In this document: piece after piece, positions 20,577 through 30,422 of the stretch
How positions within the stretch are numbered: position 1 is the first letter of the stretch
How the letters are laid out: each line of letters begins with the position of its first letter
Assembly (NCBI RefSeq): GCF_015712165.1
Contig: NZ_JADPZX010000001.1
Span: 2,480,001-2,544,000, forward strand
Direction: 5' to 3'
DNA: 64,000 nt
DNA from: Streptomyces spinoverrucosus
GTDB taxonomy: Bacteria > Actinomycetota > Actinomycetes > Streptomycetales > Streptomycetaceae
The notes under the pieces: model-generated
Database searches by the model: none
Told to the model about the DNA's origin: nothing
The model's input: only the letters and a program-made list of their open reading frames with translations
Position numbers and translations under genes: made by a program

Positions 20577-20602
20577 TGAACGGTTGTAGTTACAGTTGTT
20601 CA
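20577..20602. promoter_or_regulatory. candidate TetR operator (imperfect 26-bp dyad)
   Basis: TGAAC at 20577 and GTTCA at 20598 bracket an inner TGTA-GT-TACA palindrome; 18 of 26 positions are symmetric. It lies 25 bp upstream of the 55-residue membrane protein and 66 bp from the divergent TetR start. The 14-mer ACAGTTGTTCACTG at 20592-20605 recurs with one mismatch at 20649-20662, just before the TetR ATG. This fits autoregulation plus repression of the divergent pair; it is inferred, not shown. Confidence 0.5.
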
Positions 20603-20668
20603 CTGACTTCCCAGTCTAGCGTGCCCCATGACTTTCCAATTACAGAGAACAGTTGTTAACTGCATGGC

Positions 20669-21292
20669 ATGAGTCACACCCTCGGCATCCGGCAGGCGCA
20701 GAAGCAGAAGACCCGACAGGCGCTCCTGGACGCCGCGTTGGAGCTGCTGGAGGAGCAGAGCCTGAGCAGTCTGGGTCTGCGCGAGGTCACCCGTGCGGTC
20801 GGTGTCGCCCCGACCGCCTTCTACCGGCACTTCCGCTCCACGGCGGACCTCGGCGTGGCCCTGGTCGAGGAGGCGCTGAGCAGCCTGCACCCGACGATCC
20901 GCACGATCGTGTCCACGGCCGGGGACAGCGACGAACGCATCACGCTTGCCGTGGAGTTGATCGGCGGTCATGTGCGGGCCCACCCCGCCCACGTCCGTTT
21001 CATCGCCCGCGAGCAGCATGGTGGGGTCCAGCCGGTGCGGGAGGCCATCCGCGGTCAACTGGCCCTGTTCACCGAGGAGGTGCAGGCCGAACTGGCCAAG
21101 GACCGTGCGGCCGGGGGCTGGAGTGAGGACGATCTGCTGATGCTCGCGGGGCTGTATGTCGACCAGATGCTGGTCACGGCTTCGCTCTTCCTGGAGGCGC
21201 TCGGCTCCGAGGACGAGCAACGGCGGGTCACCCGGGTGGCGACCCGCCGGCTACGGCTGATCAGCATCGGCCGCGAACACTGGCTGGACTGA
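20669..21292 (+). CDS. TetR family transcriptional regulator
   Basis: The protein has 207 residues. The N-terminal HTH reads KTRQALLDAALELLEEQSLSSLGLREVTRAVGVAPTAFYRHFRSTADL, a canonical TetR DNA-binding domain. The C-terminal half is a divergent ligand-binding helical domain with LVDQML-type segments (LYVDQMLVTASLFLEAL). The ATG at 20669 has no Shine-Dalgarno sequence, so the mRNA may be leaderless. It is divergent from two small membrane protein genes, the usual arrangement for a local repressor. The ligand is unknown. Confidence 0.9.
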   Translation: MSHTLGIRQAQKQKTRQALLDAALELLEEQSLSSLGLREVTRAVGVAPTAFYRHFRSTADLGVALVEEALSSLHPTIRTIVSTAGDSDERITLAVELIGGHVRAHPAHVRFIAREQHGGVQPVREAIRGQLALFTEEVQAELAKDRAAGGWSEDDLLMLAGLYVDQMLVTASLFLEALGSEDEQRRVTRVATRRLRLISIGREHWLD

Positions 21293-21308
21293 CGGCGAGG
21301 TCCGGCCC

Positions 21309-21728
21309 CTACTGGGCGGCCTGACCGCTGGGCCGACCACTTGGCTGACCGCTCGGCTGACCACTGGGCATGACACCGCCCGGCCCGCCACAACCACCCG
21401 CCTGACCCTCACCGCCGGGACCGCCCTGCCCACCCTGCCCCTCTCCCGGCGCCCCGCTCGGCGCGCCCGAAGGCATCCCCGACGGAGCCCCGGACGCGGC
21501 ACCGGACGGAACACCCGTCGGCGCGCCTGACGCCGCACCCGACGGTGCCCCGGACGGCGCCCCGCTCGGAGCGCCCGAGGCCGCCCCGGACGGCGCCTGG
21601 CAGTTCTGCTGCTGCCCGGAACCGCCACTGCCGGACGACGAGGAGGAGTCACCGGAACCACAGGCCACCAGCACCAGCGGCGACAGCGCCAGCAGGGCCA
21701 CCGCCGGGACGAGACGCGCACGCTTCAT
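21309..21728 (-). CDS. lipoprotein with SGAP tetrapeptide repeats
   Basis: The protein has 139 residues from the ATG at 21728, with GGAG 9 nt upstream. The signal sequence MKRARLVPAVALLALSPLVL ends in lipobox LVAC, so the mature protein is lipid-anchored outside the membrane. The rest is low complexity: a Ser/Gly stretch, a single Cys after QQQN, about eleven (S/T)G(A/V/M)(P/A) units, then Gly/Glu/Gln-rich and SGQP repeats. No enzyme domain is visible. It could act as a flexible spacer or wall-spanning linker. It converges on the TetR gene (16 bp between stops). Confidence 0.75.
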   Translation of the reverse strand: MKRARLVPAVALLALSPLVLVACGSGDSSSSSGSGGSGQQQNCQAPSGAASGAPSGAPSGAPSGAASGAPTGVPSGAASGAPSGMPSGAPSGAPGEGQGGQGGPGGEGQAGGCGGPGGVMPSGQPSGQPSGRPSGQAAQ

Positions 21729-21965
21729 GAGAGACAGCTCCAGAGAAGATGAGGAAGTCCTTGAGGCGGGCACTCAATCAACGCCACTTGGGGCTTGCTT
21801 GGGGACACCCTGTCGACGGGCTGTGCGTGCGGCAAAGCAGACCTCAAGACACCGCGCTGACCTGCGCCTACTACTCCGCCCCGGTCCCTACCGGCTGGTA
21901 CAGCTCTGTGACGAACCCGGCCCGGACATGCTCTCGTCGACACCACGCCCGCAGAGAGGCAGGCC
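21729..21965. other. divergent intergenic region, no gene seen
   Basis: This 237-bp gap lies between the lipoprotein and TIGR03086 genes, which are transcribed away from each other, so it should hold two promoters. I saw no riboswitch, hairpin or credible short gene. Confidence 0.4.
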
Positions 21966-22550
21966 ATGACGACCACCCCGGGCACCGACCCCCGCCCCCT
22001 CTACACCCGCGCCACCGCGCAGGCCGCCGAACTCATCCGCACGGTACGGCCCGAGCAGCTGACCGCCCCGACGCCGTGCACCGAGTGGGACGTACGCCGG
22101 CTGCTCAGCCACATCGTCGGCGCCACCCGGCGGATCTCGGTCGTCGGGGAGGGCGGCGAGGGAATGGCCGTCCCGCTGTTCGCCGACGACATCACCGACG
22201 GGGCATGGGCGCAGGCGTACGACGAGGTCAGGGCGCGGGCGGTGAAGGCCTGGGAGAGCGACGCCCGGATGGCGGCGTCGGTGCGTGTGCCGTGGGGCGA
22301 GATCACCGGGCAGGCCGCGCTGTCGGCGTACGTCGTGGAGATCGTGGTGCATACCTGGGACCTCTCCGAGGCTCTCGGCCACCCGCTGGCGCTCGACCCG
22401 GAGTTGGCCGAATTCGCCCTGCCGGTCGCGCGTGAGGCCGTCCCCGCCGGGCCGCGCGAGGACCGGCCCTTCGGCCCGGAGGTGCCGTCCCCCGAAGGCG
22501 CCGACATTTATGGGCAGTTGGCGGGGTGGCTCGGCCGACGGCCCCTTTGA
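21966..22550 (+). CDS. TIGR03086 family metal-binding protein (DinB/MDMPI-like)
   Basis: The protein has 194 residues. 'CTEWDVRRLLSHIVGATRRI' and 'YVVEIVVHTWDLSEALG' supply the His residues of the DinB-like/maleylpyruvate isomerase N-terminal four-helix metal site. Related actinobacterial enzymes are mycothiol- or bacillithiol-dependent S-transferases, so thiol transfer in detoxification is plausible but unproven. A GAGAGGCAGG site precedes the ATG. It is a single gene converging on the thioesterase gene. Confidence 0.85.
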   Translation: MTTTPGTDPRPLYTRATAQAAELIRTVRPEQLTAPTPCTEWDVRRLLSHIVGATRRISVVGEGGEGMAVPLFADDITDGAWAQAYDEVRARAVKAWESDARMAASVRVPWGEITGQAALSAYVVEIVVHTWDLSEALGHPLALDPELAEFALPVAREAVPAGPREDRPFGPEVPSPEGADIYGQLAGWLGRRPL

Positions 22551-22560
22551 GAGCCACCCC

Positions 22561-23406
22561 CTACGCGAGCCGCACCCGAGCCAACTGCCGCGACTGCGCC
22601 ACGAGCCGGTCCGCGCTGTCCCACACCTCCGCGTCCTCCTCCAGGAACCCGCCCGCCAGATTGCGCGTGGCGATGGCGACGCGGAGCGGCCCCGGCGCCG
22701 GGCGGCAGCGGACGTGCACGGTCAGCTCGACCGTCGGCACCCAGCCGGAGATGCCGAGTTCGAAGGCGGTGGGCGGCAGGGCGTCCACGGCGAGCAGGAG
22801 TGAGAAGGGGTCGGCGTCGCGGCCGTCCTTGAGGCCGAACCACGCTCGCATCTCACCCTTGCCGGACGGCGAGCCCAGCGCCCAGCCCAGGGTGGACGGG
22901 TCGAGCTTGAGCATCAGCCGTTCGGTGATCGCCGAGCTGCCGTCGACGGGGGCGGGTCCGTCCTCGGGGCCGAAGCACTGGTCCATCGGCGGTATCGCGG
23001 GCGGCCGCGCGGTCGTACGGACGTCGTCGGGGAGGGAGTCGAGGTCGCCGTAGGAGGCGAGGACGCGGATCCGTTCGATCTCGCGGCCCTGGTCGTCGTA
23101 CTGGAAGAGCGAGGCCTGGCCGGTGGAGAGGGTGCGGCCGGTGCGGACGACGTCGGTGCGGACGACCGCGGGGCCCGGCTGGGACGCGGTCAGGTAGTGC
23201 GCGGAGATCGTGAACGGGTCGGGGTGCGGCAGGGCGTCGGCGAGGGCGCGGCCCAGGACGGCGAGGAGATAACCGCCGTTGACGGCGCTGATGATGGTCC
23301 AGCCCGCGGAGAGGTCGATGTCGTAGACGCCCTCGGAGCGCCGGGTGACGGCGGTGTCGCGGTCGAACTCGCTGTTGCCGATGGTCGCCTGGGATGCCTG
23401 AGCCAT
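22561..23406 (-). CDS. acyl-CoA thioesterase family protein (TesB-like double hotdog)
   Basis: The protein has 281 residues. Two hotdog halves are visible: 'YDIDLSAGWTIISAVNGGYLLAVLGRAL' with an HPDPFTISAHYLTAS strand in the first, and 'GEMRAWFGLKDGRDADPFSLLLAVDALPP' with 'GWVPTVELTVHVRCRPAPGPL' in the second. This is the layout of acyl-CoA thioesterase II-like proteins that hydrolyse fatty acyl-CoA. The start at 23406 follows an AT-rich stretch (23411-23440) shared with the TRIC gene upstream, which ends 25 bp away. Confidence 0.85.
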   Translation of the reverse strand: MAQASQATIGNSEFDRDTAVTRRSEGVYDIDLSAGWTIISAVNGGYLLAVLGRALADALPHPDPFTISAHYLTASQPGPAVVRTDVVRTGRTLSTGQASLFQYDDQGREIERIRVLASYGDLDSLPDDVRTTARPPAIPPMDQCFGPEDGPAPVDGSSAITERLMLKLDPSTLGWALGSPSGKGEMRAWFGLKDGRDADPFSLLLAVDALPPTAFELGISGWVPTVELTVHVRCRPAPGPLRVAIATRNLAGGFLEEDAEVWDSADRLVAQSRQLARVRLA

Positions 23407-23431
23407 GGCGGTACCGTACAACAAGAAACTA

Positions 23432-24124
23432 CTAAGCGGTAGCTTTTGTCGCGGGCCGGCGGGGCGGCTCCTCCTCACGGACCGTCGAGCGGCGGTTCCA
23501 GGCCCGCGGTGCCCGCCAGTGGAAGCGCATCGCCAGCAGCCGCAGCACAAAGGCGGTGGCGGCGGCGAGTGTGCTGGTCAGCGAGGTGAGGGCGTCGTAG
23601 CGGATGCACACGGCGACCATCACGGCGCCGACGATCGCGGGGACGGCGTACAGATCGCGGTCCCAGCGCAGCAGCGAGGGCACCTCGTTGGCGAGCACGT
23701 CCCGCAGAACGCCGCCGCCGACGGCGGTGGCGAGGCCGAGGGCCGCCGAGGCGTGCAGGCCGAGTCCGTACTCGTACGCCTTCGTGGTGCCCGCGACGCA
23801 GAACAGGCCGAGGCCGGCCGCGTCGAAGACGTTCACGCCGGCCTGGATGCGCTCGACGTGCGGGTGGAGGAAGAAGACCAGGAGCGCGGCGAGCAGCGGG
23901 GTGAGGAAGTACCCCAGGTCCGTGAACGCGGCCGGCGGTACGGCGCCGATGACCAGGTCGCGGAACAGCCCGCCGCCCAGCGCGGTGGCCTCGGCGAGCA
24001 CCGCGATGCCGAAGACGTCGAAGTTCTTGCGGACGGCCAGCAGCGCGCCGGAGATCGCGAAGACGAAGATGCCGACCAGATCGAGGGTGTGCTGGACGGA
24101 CGGGGTGAACAGTTGCTGGAGCAC
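23432..24124 (-). CDS. trimeric intracellular cation channel (TRIC/UPF0126) family protein
   Basis: The protein has 230 residues (GTG start). Two repeats of three helices each carry the family motifs: 'DLVGIFVFAISGALLAVRKNFDVFGIAVLAEATALGGGLFRDLVIG' and 'FDAAGLGLFCVAGTTKAYEYGL...ATAVGGGVLRDVLANEVP'. The GGGxxRD motif in each half lines the pore in known bacterial TRIC channels. A seventh helix and a basic C-terminal tail (RRSTVREEEPPRRPATKATA) follow. It is probably a monovalent-cation channel in the cytoplasmic membrane and may be co-transcribed with the downstream thioesterase gene. Confidence 0.92.
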   Translation of the reverse strand: MLQQLFTPSVQHTLDLVGIFVFAISGALLAVRKNFDVFGIAVLAEATALGGGLFRDLVIGAVPPAAFTDLGYFLTPLLAALLVFFLHPHVERIQAGVNVFDAAGLGLFCVAGTTKAYEYGLGLHASAALGLATAVGGGVLRDVLANEVPSLLRWDRDLYAVPAIVGAVMVAVCIRYDALTSLTSTLAAATAFVLRLLAMRFHWRAPRAWNRRSTVREEEPPRRPATKATA

Positions 24125-24149
24125 CCTGACATTCTGACCTGTCCAGCAA

Positions 24150-24176
24150 CCCCTGCCTTACAAAACAAGGCAGGGG
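24150..24176 (-). terminator. terminator of the opp operon
   Basis: CCCCTGCCTT (24150-24159) and AAGGCAGGGG (24167-24176) form a 10-bp perfect stem with loop acaaaac. It lies 29 bp beyond the stop of the last opp gene and 26 bp before the TRIC start on the same strand, so it separates the two transcription units. Confidence 0.85.
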
Positions 24177-24204
24177 CTGCATGAACCTTGTGTGTCGTCC
24201 GCCC

Positions 24205-25338
24205 TCAGGCGTCGTCCGTCTTCGTCGGACGGTCGGCCTCGGGCACCAGCTCCGCCGCCTCCTTGGCGGCGCTCAGCAGCGCGCTGTCCTGCGGGGCCTG
24301 GTCCTCGAAGTTCTCCGGGTGGTGACAGGCCACCTGCTGCCCCGGCCGCAGCTCACTGAGCGGCGGCTCGGTGGTCTTGCAGATCTCCGTCGCCTTCCAG
24401 CACCGCGTGTGGAAGCGGCAGCCGCTCGGCGGGGAGATCGGCGAGGGCACGTCGCCCTTGAGCAGGATGCGCTCGCTCTTGGCGTTCTTGCGCCGCGGGT
24501 CCGGAATCGGCACGGCCGACATCAGCGCCTTGGTGTACGGGTGCATCGGCGCCGTGTACAGCTTGTCCCGGTCGGCCAGTTCGACGATCTTGCCGAGGTA
24601 CATCACCGCGATCCGGTCCGAGACGTGCCGGACGACGGACAGGTCGTGCGCGATGATCACGTACGTCAGGCCGAGCTCCTGCTGGAGATCGTCCAGCAGG
24701 TTCACCACCTGCGCCTGGATGGAGACGTCCAGCGCGGAGACCGGCTCGTCGGCCACGACCAGCTTGGGGTTCAGGGCGAGCGCACGGGCGATGCCGATGC
24801 GCTGACGCTGACCGCCGGAGAACTCGTGCGGGTAGCGGTTGTAGTGCTCGGGGTTGAGGCCGACCACCGACAGCAGCCGCTGCACTTCCTTCTTGATGCC
24901 GCCCTCGGGCGTGACGCCCTGCAGCCGGAACGGCGCGCCGACGATGGTGCCGATGGTGTGGCGCGGGTTCAGCGACGAGTACGGGTCCTGGAAGATCATC
25001 TGCACATCGCGGCGCAGCGGGCGCATCCCGCCGACGCCGAGGTGCGTGATGTCCTTGCCCTCGAACTCCACCGTGCCGGCGGTCGGTTCGAGCAGCCGGG
25101 TGATCAGCCGGCCCATCGTCGACTTGCCGCAGCCCGACTCGCCGACGACGCCGAGGGTCTCACCGGCCCGCACCTCGAAGTCGATGCCGTCCACCGCGCG
25201 GACGGCGCCGACCTGCCGCTTGAGCAGGCCCTTGCGGATCGGGAAGTGCTTCTGGAGCCCGGTCACCTTCAGCAGGGTCTCGCCGGGGGCGGCGTCCTTG
25301 GTGAGTGTGGCGCCGTCGCTCTGTGCAGGGGCACTCAC
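24205..25338 (-). CDS. oligopeptide/dipeptide ABC transporter ATP-binding protein (OppF-like)
   Basis: The protein has 377 residues from the GTG at 25338, which has GAGGAA 8-9 nt upstream. A GTG at 25356 that overlaps the oppD stop by 4 bp would add six residues and cannot be excluded. Walker A is [13 protein letters not shown]; the signature is [15 protein letters not shown]; Walker B is [14 protein letters not shown]. The C-terminal oligopeptide-type Cys-containing loop ([24 protein letters not shown]) matches OppF/DppF proteins, where it binds an Fe-S cluster. It pairs with the OppD-like protein to power the importer. Confidence 0.93.
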   Translation of the reverse strand: MSAPAQSDGATLTKDAAPGETLLKVTGLQKHFPIRKGLLKRQVGAVRAVDGIDFEVRAGETLGVVGESGCGKSTMGRLITRLLEPTAGTVEFEGKDITHLGVGGMRPLRRDVQMIFQDPYSSLNPRHTIGTIVGAPFRLQGVTPEGGIKKEVQRLLSVVGLNPEHYNRYPHEFSGGQRQRIGIARALALNPKLVVADEPVSALDVSIQAQVVNLLDDLQQELGLTYVIIAHDLSVVRHVSDRIAVMYLGKIVELADRDKLYTAPMHPYTKALMSAVPIPDPRRKNAKSERILLKGDVPSPISPPSGCRFHTRCWKATEICKTTEPPLSELRPGQQVACHHPENFEDQAPQDSALLSAAKEAAELVPEADRPTKTDDA

Positions 25339-25352
25339 TGCTTTTTCCTCGC

Positions 25353-26443
25353 TCACAGCTTCGGCGCAATCTCTTCGGTCCAGATACGCTCCCGCTGCTC
25401 CTGCGACATGTGGCAGGCGGCCCAGTGCCGGCCGCCGACCTCGGTCAGCTCGGGGCGCACCGTGCGGGTGACGTCGTCCTTCGGGATGTCCGCGTACGGG
25501 CAGCGCGGGTTGAAGGCGCAGCCGGACGGGAGGTTGATGAGGGAGGGCGGGGAGCCCTTGACCGGGACGAGGCGCTCCTGCTGCTCGCGGTCCAGCCGCG
25601 GCATCGAGCCGAGCAGGCCCCAGGTGTAGGGGTGGCGGGGCTCGTAGAACACCTTCTCGGCCGGGCCGCGCTCCACGCACCGGCCGCCGTACATCACCAG
25701 AAGGTCGTCGGCCAGCTCGGCGACGACACCAAGGTCGTGGGTGATGATGATGACCGCGGAGCCGAACTCCTTCTGCAGATCCCGGATCAGGTCGAGGATC
25801 TGCGCCTGGACGGTCACGTCGAGGGCGGTGGTCGGCTCGTCCGCGATGAGCAGTTCGGGGTTGTTGACCAGCGACATCGCGATCATCGCGCGCTGGCGCA
25901 TACCGCCGGAGAACTCGTGCGGATAGTTGTCGACGCGCTTGTCGGGCTGCGGGATGCCGACCCGGTCGAGCATCTCCACGGCCCGCCGCCTGGCGGTCTT
26001 CTTGTCGACGTCGTGGTGGATGCGGTACGCCTCCACGATCTGCTGGCCGATCGTGTAGTACGGGTGCAGCGCGGACAGCGGATCCTGGAAGATCATCGCC
26101 ATCTCGCGGCCGCGCAGCTTGCGGACCTGGTCGGCGGGGGCGGACAGCAGCTCGGTGCCGTTCAGCCAGATCTCGCCGGAGATCTGCGCCTTGCGCTTGC
26201 CGTACTGGCCGGCGGTGTGCAGGCCCATGATGCCGAGCGAGGTCACCGACTTGCCGGAGCCCGACTCGCCCACGATGCCGAGGGTCTTGCCCTTCTCCAG
26301 CTGGAAGCTGAGCCCGTCGACGGACTTGACCAGGCCGTCGTCGGTCGGGAAGTGCACCTTCAGGTCGCGTACTTCGAGGAAGGCGGTGGGGGCGGCGCCG
26401 CTGGTGGGCTCGCCCACGGCCGCGCCGGTTTTGCTGAGTTCGG

Positions 26444-26447
<4 letters not shown>
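25353..26447 (-). CDS. oligopeptide/dipeptide ABC transporter ATP-binding protein (OppD-like)
   Basis: The protein has 364 residues. Walker A is [17 protein letters not shown], the signature [15 protein letters not shown], and Walker [21 protein letters not shown]. The C-terminal oligopeptide domain has [20 protein letters not shown], the four-Cys Fe-S-type loop. Its ATG overlaps the oppB stop by 4 bp (ATGA), which favours translational coupling. With the OppF-like protein it forms the ATPase pair of a peptide importer. Confidence 0.94.
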
Positions 26448-27442
<995 letters not shown>

Positions 27443-27460
27443 AGCTCTCGGCCCGCCGCG

Positions 27461-27499
27461 GACCGCGGGCCACCGGAGGTCGTCCGGTGGCCCGCGGTC
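27461..27499 (-). terminator. 17-bp stem-loop between binding-protein gene and oppB
   Basis: The arms 27461-27477 and 27483-27499 are perfect inverted repeats (GACCGCGGGCCACCGGA type) around a 5-nt loop, in the 108-bp gap between the binding-protein stop (27551) and the oppB start. In many ABC operons such a structure partly terminates transcription or protects the upstream mRNA, giving excess binding protein over permease. That role is inferred here. Confidence 0.7.
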
Positions 27500-27550
27500 A
27501 CACCGCGCCGGCCTTCACCTGCCTTTCGTGCCGTTCGGCGGGTGTGCCGG

Positions 27551-29344
27551 TTACTTCGAGGCTTTCAGGCCGAGGTTGACGAAGTCGTACATGCCGCTGT
27601 AGCCGTCGGACGTGTAAACGTTCGCCAGGTCGCTCGAGCGCCAGTTGATGAACTTCTCGAAGACGAAGGGCAGGTAGTAGCCGCCCTCCATGACCTTGTG
27701 GTTGATCTCCGTGGCGATCTTGGTCTTCTCGGCGTCGTCCAGCGTGTTGACGTAGTCGTCGAAGAGGCCGTCGATCGCCTTGTCCTTGATCAGGGCGTAG
27801 TTGTTGTTGCCGCTCTCAAGGATGTAGCTGCTGTCCCACAGCGGCAGACCGTAGCCCTGAACGGTCGGGAAGTCCGGGCCCCAGCCCATGATGATGATGC
27901 CGTAGCCCTTCTTCACCACGTTGGAGGGGCTGCCGATGATGCCGCTGGTCTGCGAGCCGTCGTACTGGTCGATCTCGGCCTGGATGCCGACCTTCTTCAG
28001 CGAGGCCTGCAGGGATTCGGCGGTGGCCACCTCGACCGGCTTGTTGTTGCGGACCGCGATGGTGGTCTTGAAGCCGTTGGGCTTGCCGCAGGCCTTCAGC
28101 TCTTCCTTGGCCTTGGCGGCGTTGCCCCCCTTGTTGGCGCCGGCGATCTCGAACGGGTCGTACTTCTGGCCCTCGGCACCCGGGACGGACGGCGGCAGCA
28201 TGTTGGTGCCGATGTCACCGCCGGCGATGGGGCCGCCGCGCGCGGTCTGCAGCGAGACGTGGTCGGCGCCGTAGATCACGGCCTTGCGGCAGTGCTCGTT
28301 GTCGAACGGCTTCACGCTCTGCGGGAAGACCGCGTAACGGATGTAGCCGGAGACCGGGTTGTCCAGGTTCTCCTTGTGCTGCTTCAGGGCGGTCGTGCGG
28401 CCCTGCGGGGACATGCCGGTCTGGTTGATGTCCAGGTGGTAGTCGCCGTTGATCAGGCGCTGGTCCATGTCATTGGCGTTGGTGAAGAAGTTGATCGTGA
28501 TCGCGTCCGGGTAGGCCTTGCGGACCGGGTCCGAGGACTGCTTCCAGTTCTCGTTGCGGACCAGCTTCAGCGACTTGCCGGGCTCGTACGACTCGAACTT
28601 GTACGGGCCGGACGAGAACGGCCGCAGACCGTACTTGGACTTGGTGTCCTTGTCCTGGCGGACCGGCGAGGCCGAGATCAGGGCCAGCATCTCCTCGAAG
28701 TCCGAGTTGGCCTTCGGCAGCTTGAAGACGATGGTCTTGTCGTCCGGCGTCTCGATCGCCTTCAGACCCAGCTTGTCCTTGGAGGTGTCCTTGTACGGGC
28801 CCTTGTACTCGCCCTTCGGGTCGAGCACGTCCTTCAGGTACACCGGACCGCCGGCCAGCACGTCCTGCGCCCAGACGCGCTCGATGCCGTACTTGACGTC
28901 CTTGGAGGTGATCGGCTTGCCGTCCTCCCAGGTCACGTCGTCGCGCAGGGTGTACGTGTAGGTCTTGCCGTCGTCGGAGACCTCGGCGAGCCCGGTGGCG
29001 AGGTCCGGGGTGAGCTCGGCGCCCGCCTTGCCCGGCTCGGCCTTGTTCGTGACGAGCTGACGGCTGTAGTAACGGGCGAAGTTCCACATGAAGCCGTAGT
29101 AACCGCGCGTGGTGTCCCACGAGTCGGCGTCCTGGGCACCCGCGAACTTCAGCGTGCCGCCCTTCTTGGCCAGGTCGGCCTGGGCGACCTTGTTGTTGGC
29201 GGCGTCGAAACCGGCCGCGCCGGTCTTCGAACCGCCGTCACCGTTGCCGCCGCCGCCGCACGCCGCCGTGGTCAGCAGCGCGGCGACCACTGCGGCAGCG
29301 GCCATGGCCTGCTTGCGCCGCCCTGAGGTGCGTTGGGTAGTCAC
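27551..29344 (-). CDS. oligopeptide ABC transporter substrate-binding lipoprotein
   Basis: The protein has 597 residues from the GTG at 29344, with GGAGG 10 nt upstream. The signal sequence VTTQRTSGRRKQAMAAAAVV ends in a lipobox-like TTAAC, leaving a lipid-anchored Cys followed by a Gly-rich linker. The body is SBP_bac_5: 'KKGGTLKFAGAQDADSWDT', 'YYSRQLVTNK', 'LRDDVTWEDGKPITSKDVKYGIERV', 'FSSGPYKFESYEPGKSLKLVRNENW'. Its length suits oligopeptide- rather than dipeptide-binding proteins. It captures peptides outside the membrane for the OppBCDF transporter encoded on either side. Confidence 0.94.
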   Translation of the reverse strand: MTTQRTSGRRKQAMAAAAVVAALLTTAACGGGGNGDGGSKTGAAGFDAANNKVAQADLAKKGGTLKFAGAQDADSWDTTRGYYGFMWNFARYYSRQLVTNKAEPGKAGAELTPDLATGLAEVSDDGKTYTYTLRDDVTWEDGKPITSKDVKYGIERVWAQDVLAGGPVYLKDVLDPKGEYKGPYKDTSKDKLGLKAIETPDDKTIVFKLPKANSDFEEMLALISASPVRQDKDTKSKYGLRPFSSGPYKFESYEPGKSLKLVRNENWKQSSDPVRKAYPDAITINFFTNANDMDQRLINGDYHLDINQTGMSPQGRTTALKQHKENLDNPVSGYIRYAVFPQSVKPFDNEHCRKAVIYGADHVSLQTARGGPIAGGDIGTNMLPPSVPGAEGQKYDPFEIAGANKGGNAAKAKEELKACGKPNGFKTTIAVRNNKPVEVATAESLQASLKKVGIQAEIDQYDGSQTSGIIGSPSNVVKKGYGIIIMGWGPDFPTVQGYGLPLWDSSYILESGNNNYALIKDKAIDGLFDDYVNTLDDAEKTKIATEINHKVMEGGYYLPFVFEKFINWRSSDLANVYTSDGYSGMYDFVNLGLKASK

Positions 29345-29414
29345 GATCTCGGATCCTCCGGAGTAGATGAGAGACCCCGTGCTGTACGCCACGGGTCGCT
29401 TGGGGTACGGCAGT

Positions 29415-30422
29415 TCAGCGGGAGCCCTTCGGGTCCAGCGCGTCGCGCACGCCGTCGCCGAAGAGATTGAACGCAAGTACGGTGATGAAGATCGCCACGC
29501 CCGGGATCACCATGTACATGGGGTCCGAGTCGTAGTAGTCGATCGCGCTCGAGAGCATCTGGCCCCAGGAGGCCGTGGGCGGCTTGACGCCCACACCGAG
29601 GAAGCTGAGTGCGGCCTCGGTGAGGATGTTGGTCGGGATCATCATCGTCGTGTAGACGATGATCGGCGCGACCAGGTTGGGCAGCAGTTCCTTGAAGAGG
29701 ATGTAGATCCGCCCGGCGCCCAGCGACCGGGCCGCCTCGACGTACTCGCGCTCACGCAGCGAGAGCGTCTGGCCGCGCACCACGCGTCCGATGTAGGGCC
29801 AGCCGAAGAAGCCGATGACGAGGATCATCACGAACAGCCGCACGCCCGTGCCGGTCAGCCCCAGCATGTTGCTCGGCATGACGGAGACCAGCGCGATGAT
29901 GAACAGCAGCTGCGGGAAGGCCAGTAGACCGTCCATCACCCGGCTGATGACGGAGTCGACCCAGCCGCCGAAGAAGCCGGCGAGGATGCCCAGCACGGTG
30001 CCGAGGACCACGGCGACCAGGGCGGACAGGAAGCCCACGAGCAGCGAGATCTGGGCGCCGTAGACGATACGGGCGAAGATGTCACGGCCGCTGACCGGTT
30101 CGACGCCGAGCAGGTGCTCGCCGCTGATGCCACCGAGCGAGCCGATCGGCGTGCCGAACAGCGGGTCGATCAGATCCTCGTGGTGGGCTTCCGGGTCCTG
30201 TCCGACCAGACCTGTGATCACGGGCGCGAGCACGGCGACCAGGGTGAGCAGGAGCACCACGACGCCGCCCGCGAGGGCGAGTTTGTCGCGTTTGAGTCGC
30301 TCCCAGGCGATACGACCAAGTGACCGTCCCTGTACGGCCTTTGCGTCGCCGCTGACCAGCGCCGCTTCCTCGGCCGCACTCGGGGCCGCTTCCACGGTCG
30401 GGTCATGCAATGGTGCCGTCAT
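29415..30422 (-). CDS. oligopeptide ABC transporter permease (OppC-like)
   Basis: The protein has 335 residues from the ATG at 30422, with GAGAGGGG 10 nt upstream. A cytoplasmic N-terminal extension of about 60 residues precedes 'LGRIAWERLKRDKLALAGGVVVLLLTL', the OppC_N motif; an extracytoplasmic loop and five helices follow. The EAA loop is 'EREYVEAARSLGAGRIYILFKELLPNLVAPIIV'. It is the first gene of the operon, with oppC, binding protein, oppB, oppD, oppF in that order. The promoter should lie in the 285-bp gap upstream. Confidence 0.94.
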   Translation of the reverse strand: MTAPLHDPTVEAAPSAAEEAALVSGDAKAVQGRSLGRIAWERLKRDKLALAGGVVVLLLTLVAVLAPVITGLVGQDPEAHHEDLIDPLFGTPIGSLGGISGEHLLGVEPVSGRDIFARIVYGAQISLLVGFLSALVAVVLGTVLGILAGFFGGWVDSVISRVMDGLLAFPQLLFIIALVSVMPSNMLGLTGTGVRLFVMILVIGFFGWPYIGRVVRGQTLSLREREYVEAARSLGAGRIYILFKELLPNLVAPIIVYTTMMIPTNILTEAALSFLGVGVKPPTASWGQMLSSAIDYYDSDPMYMVIPGVAIFITVLAFNLFGDGVRDALDPKGSR

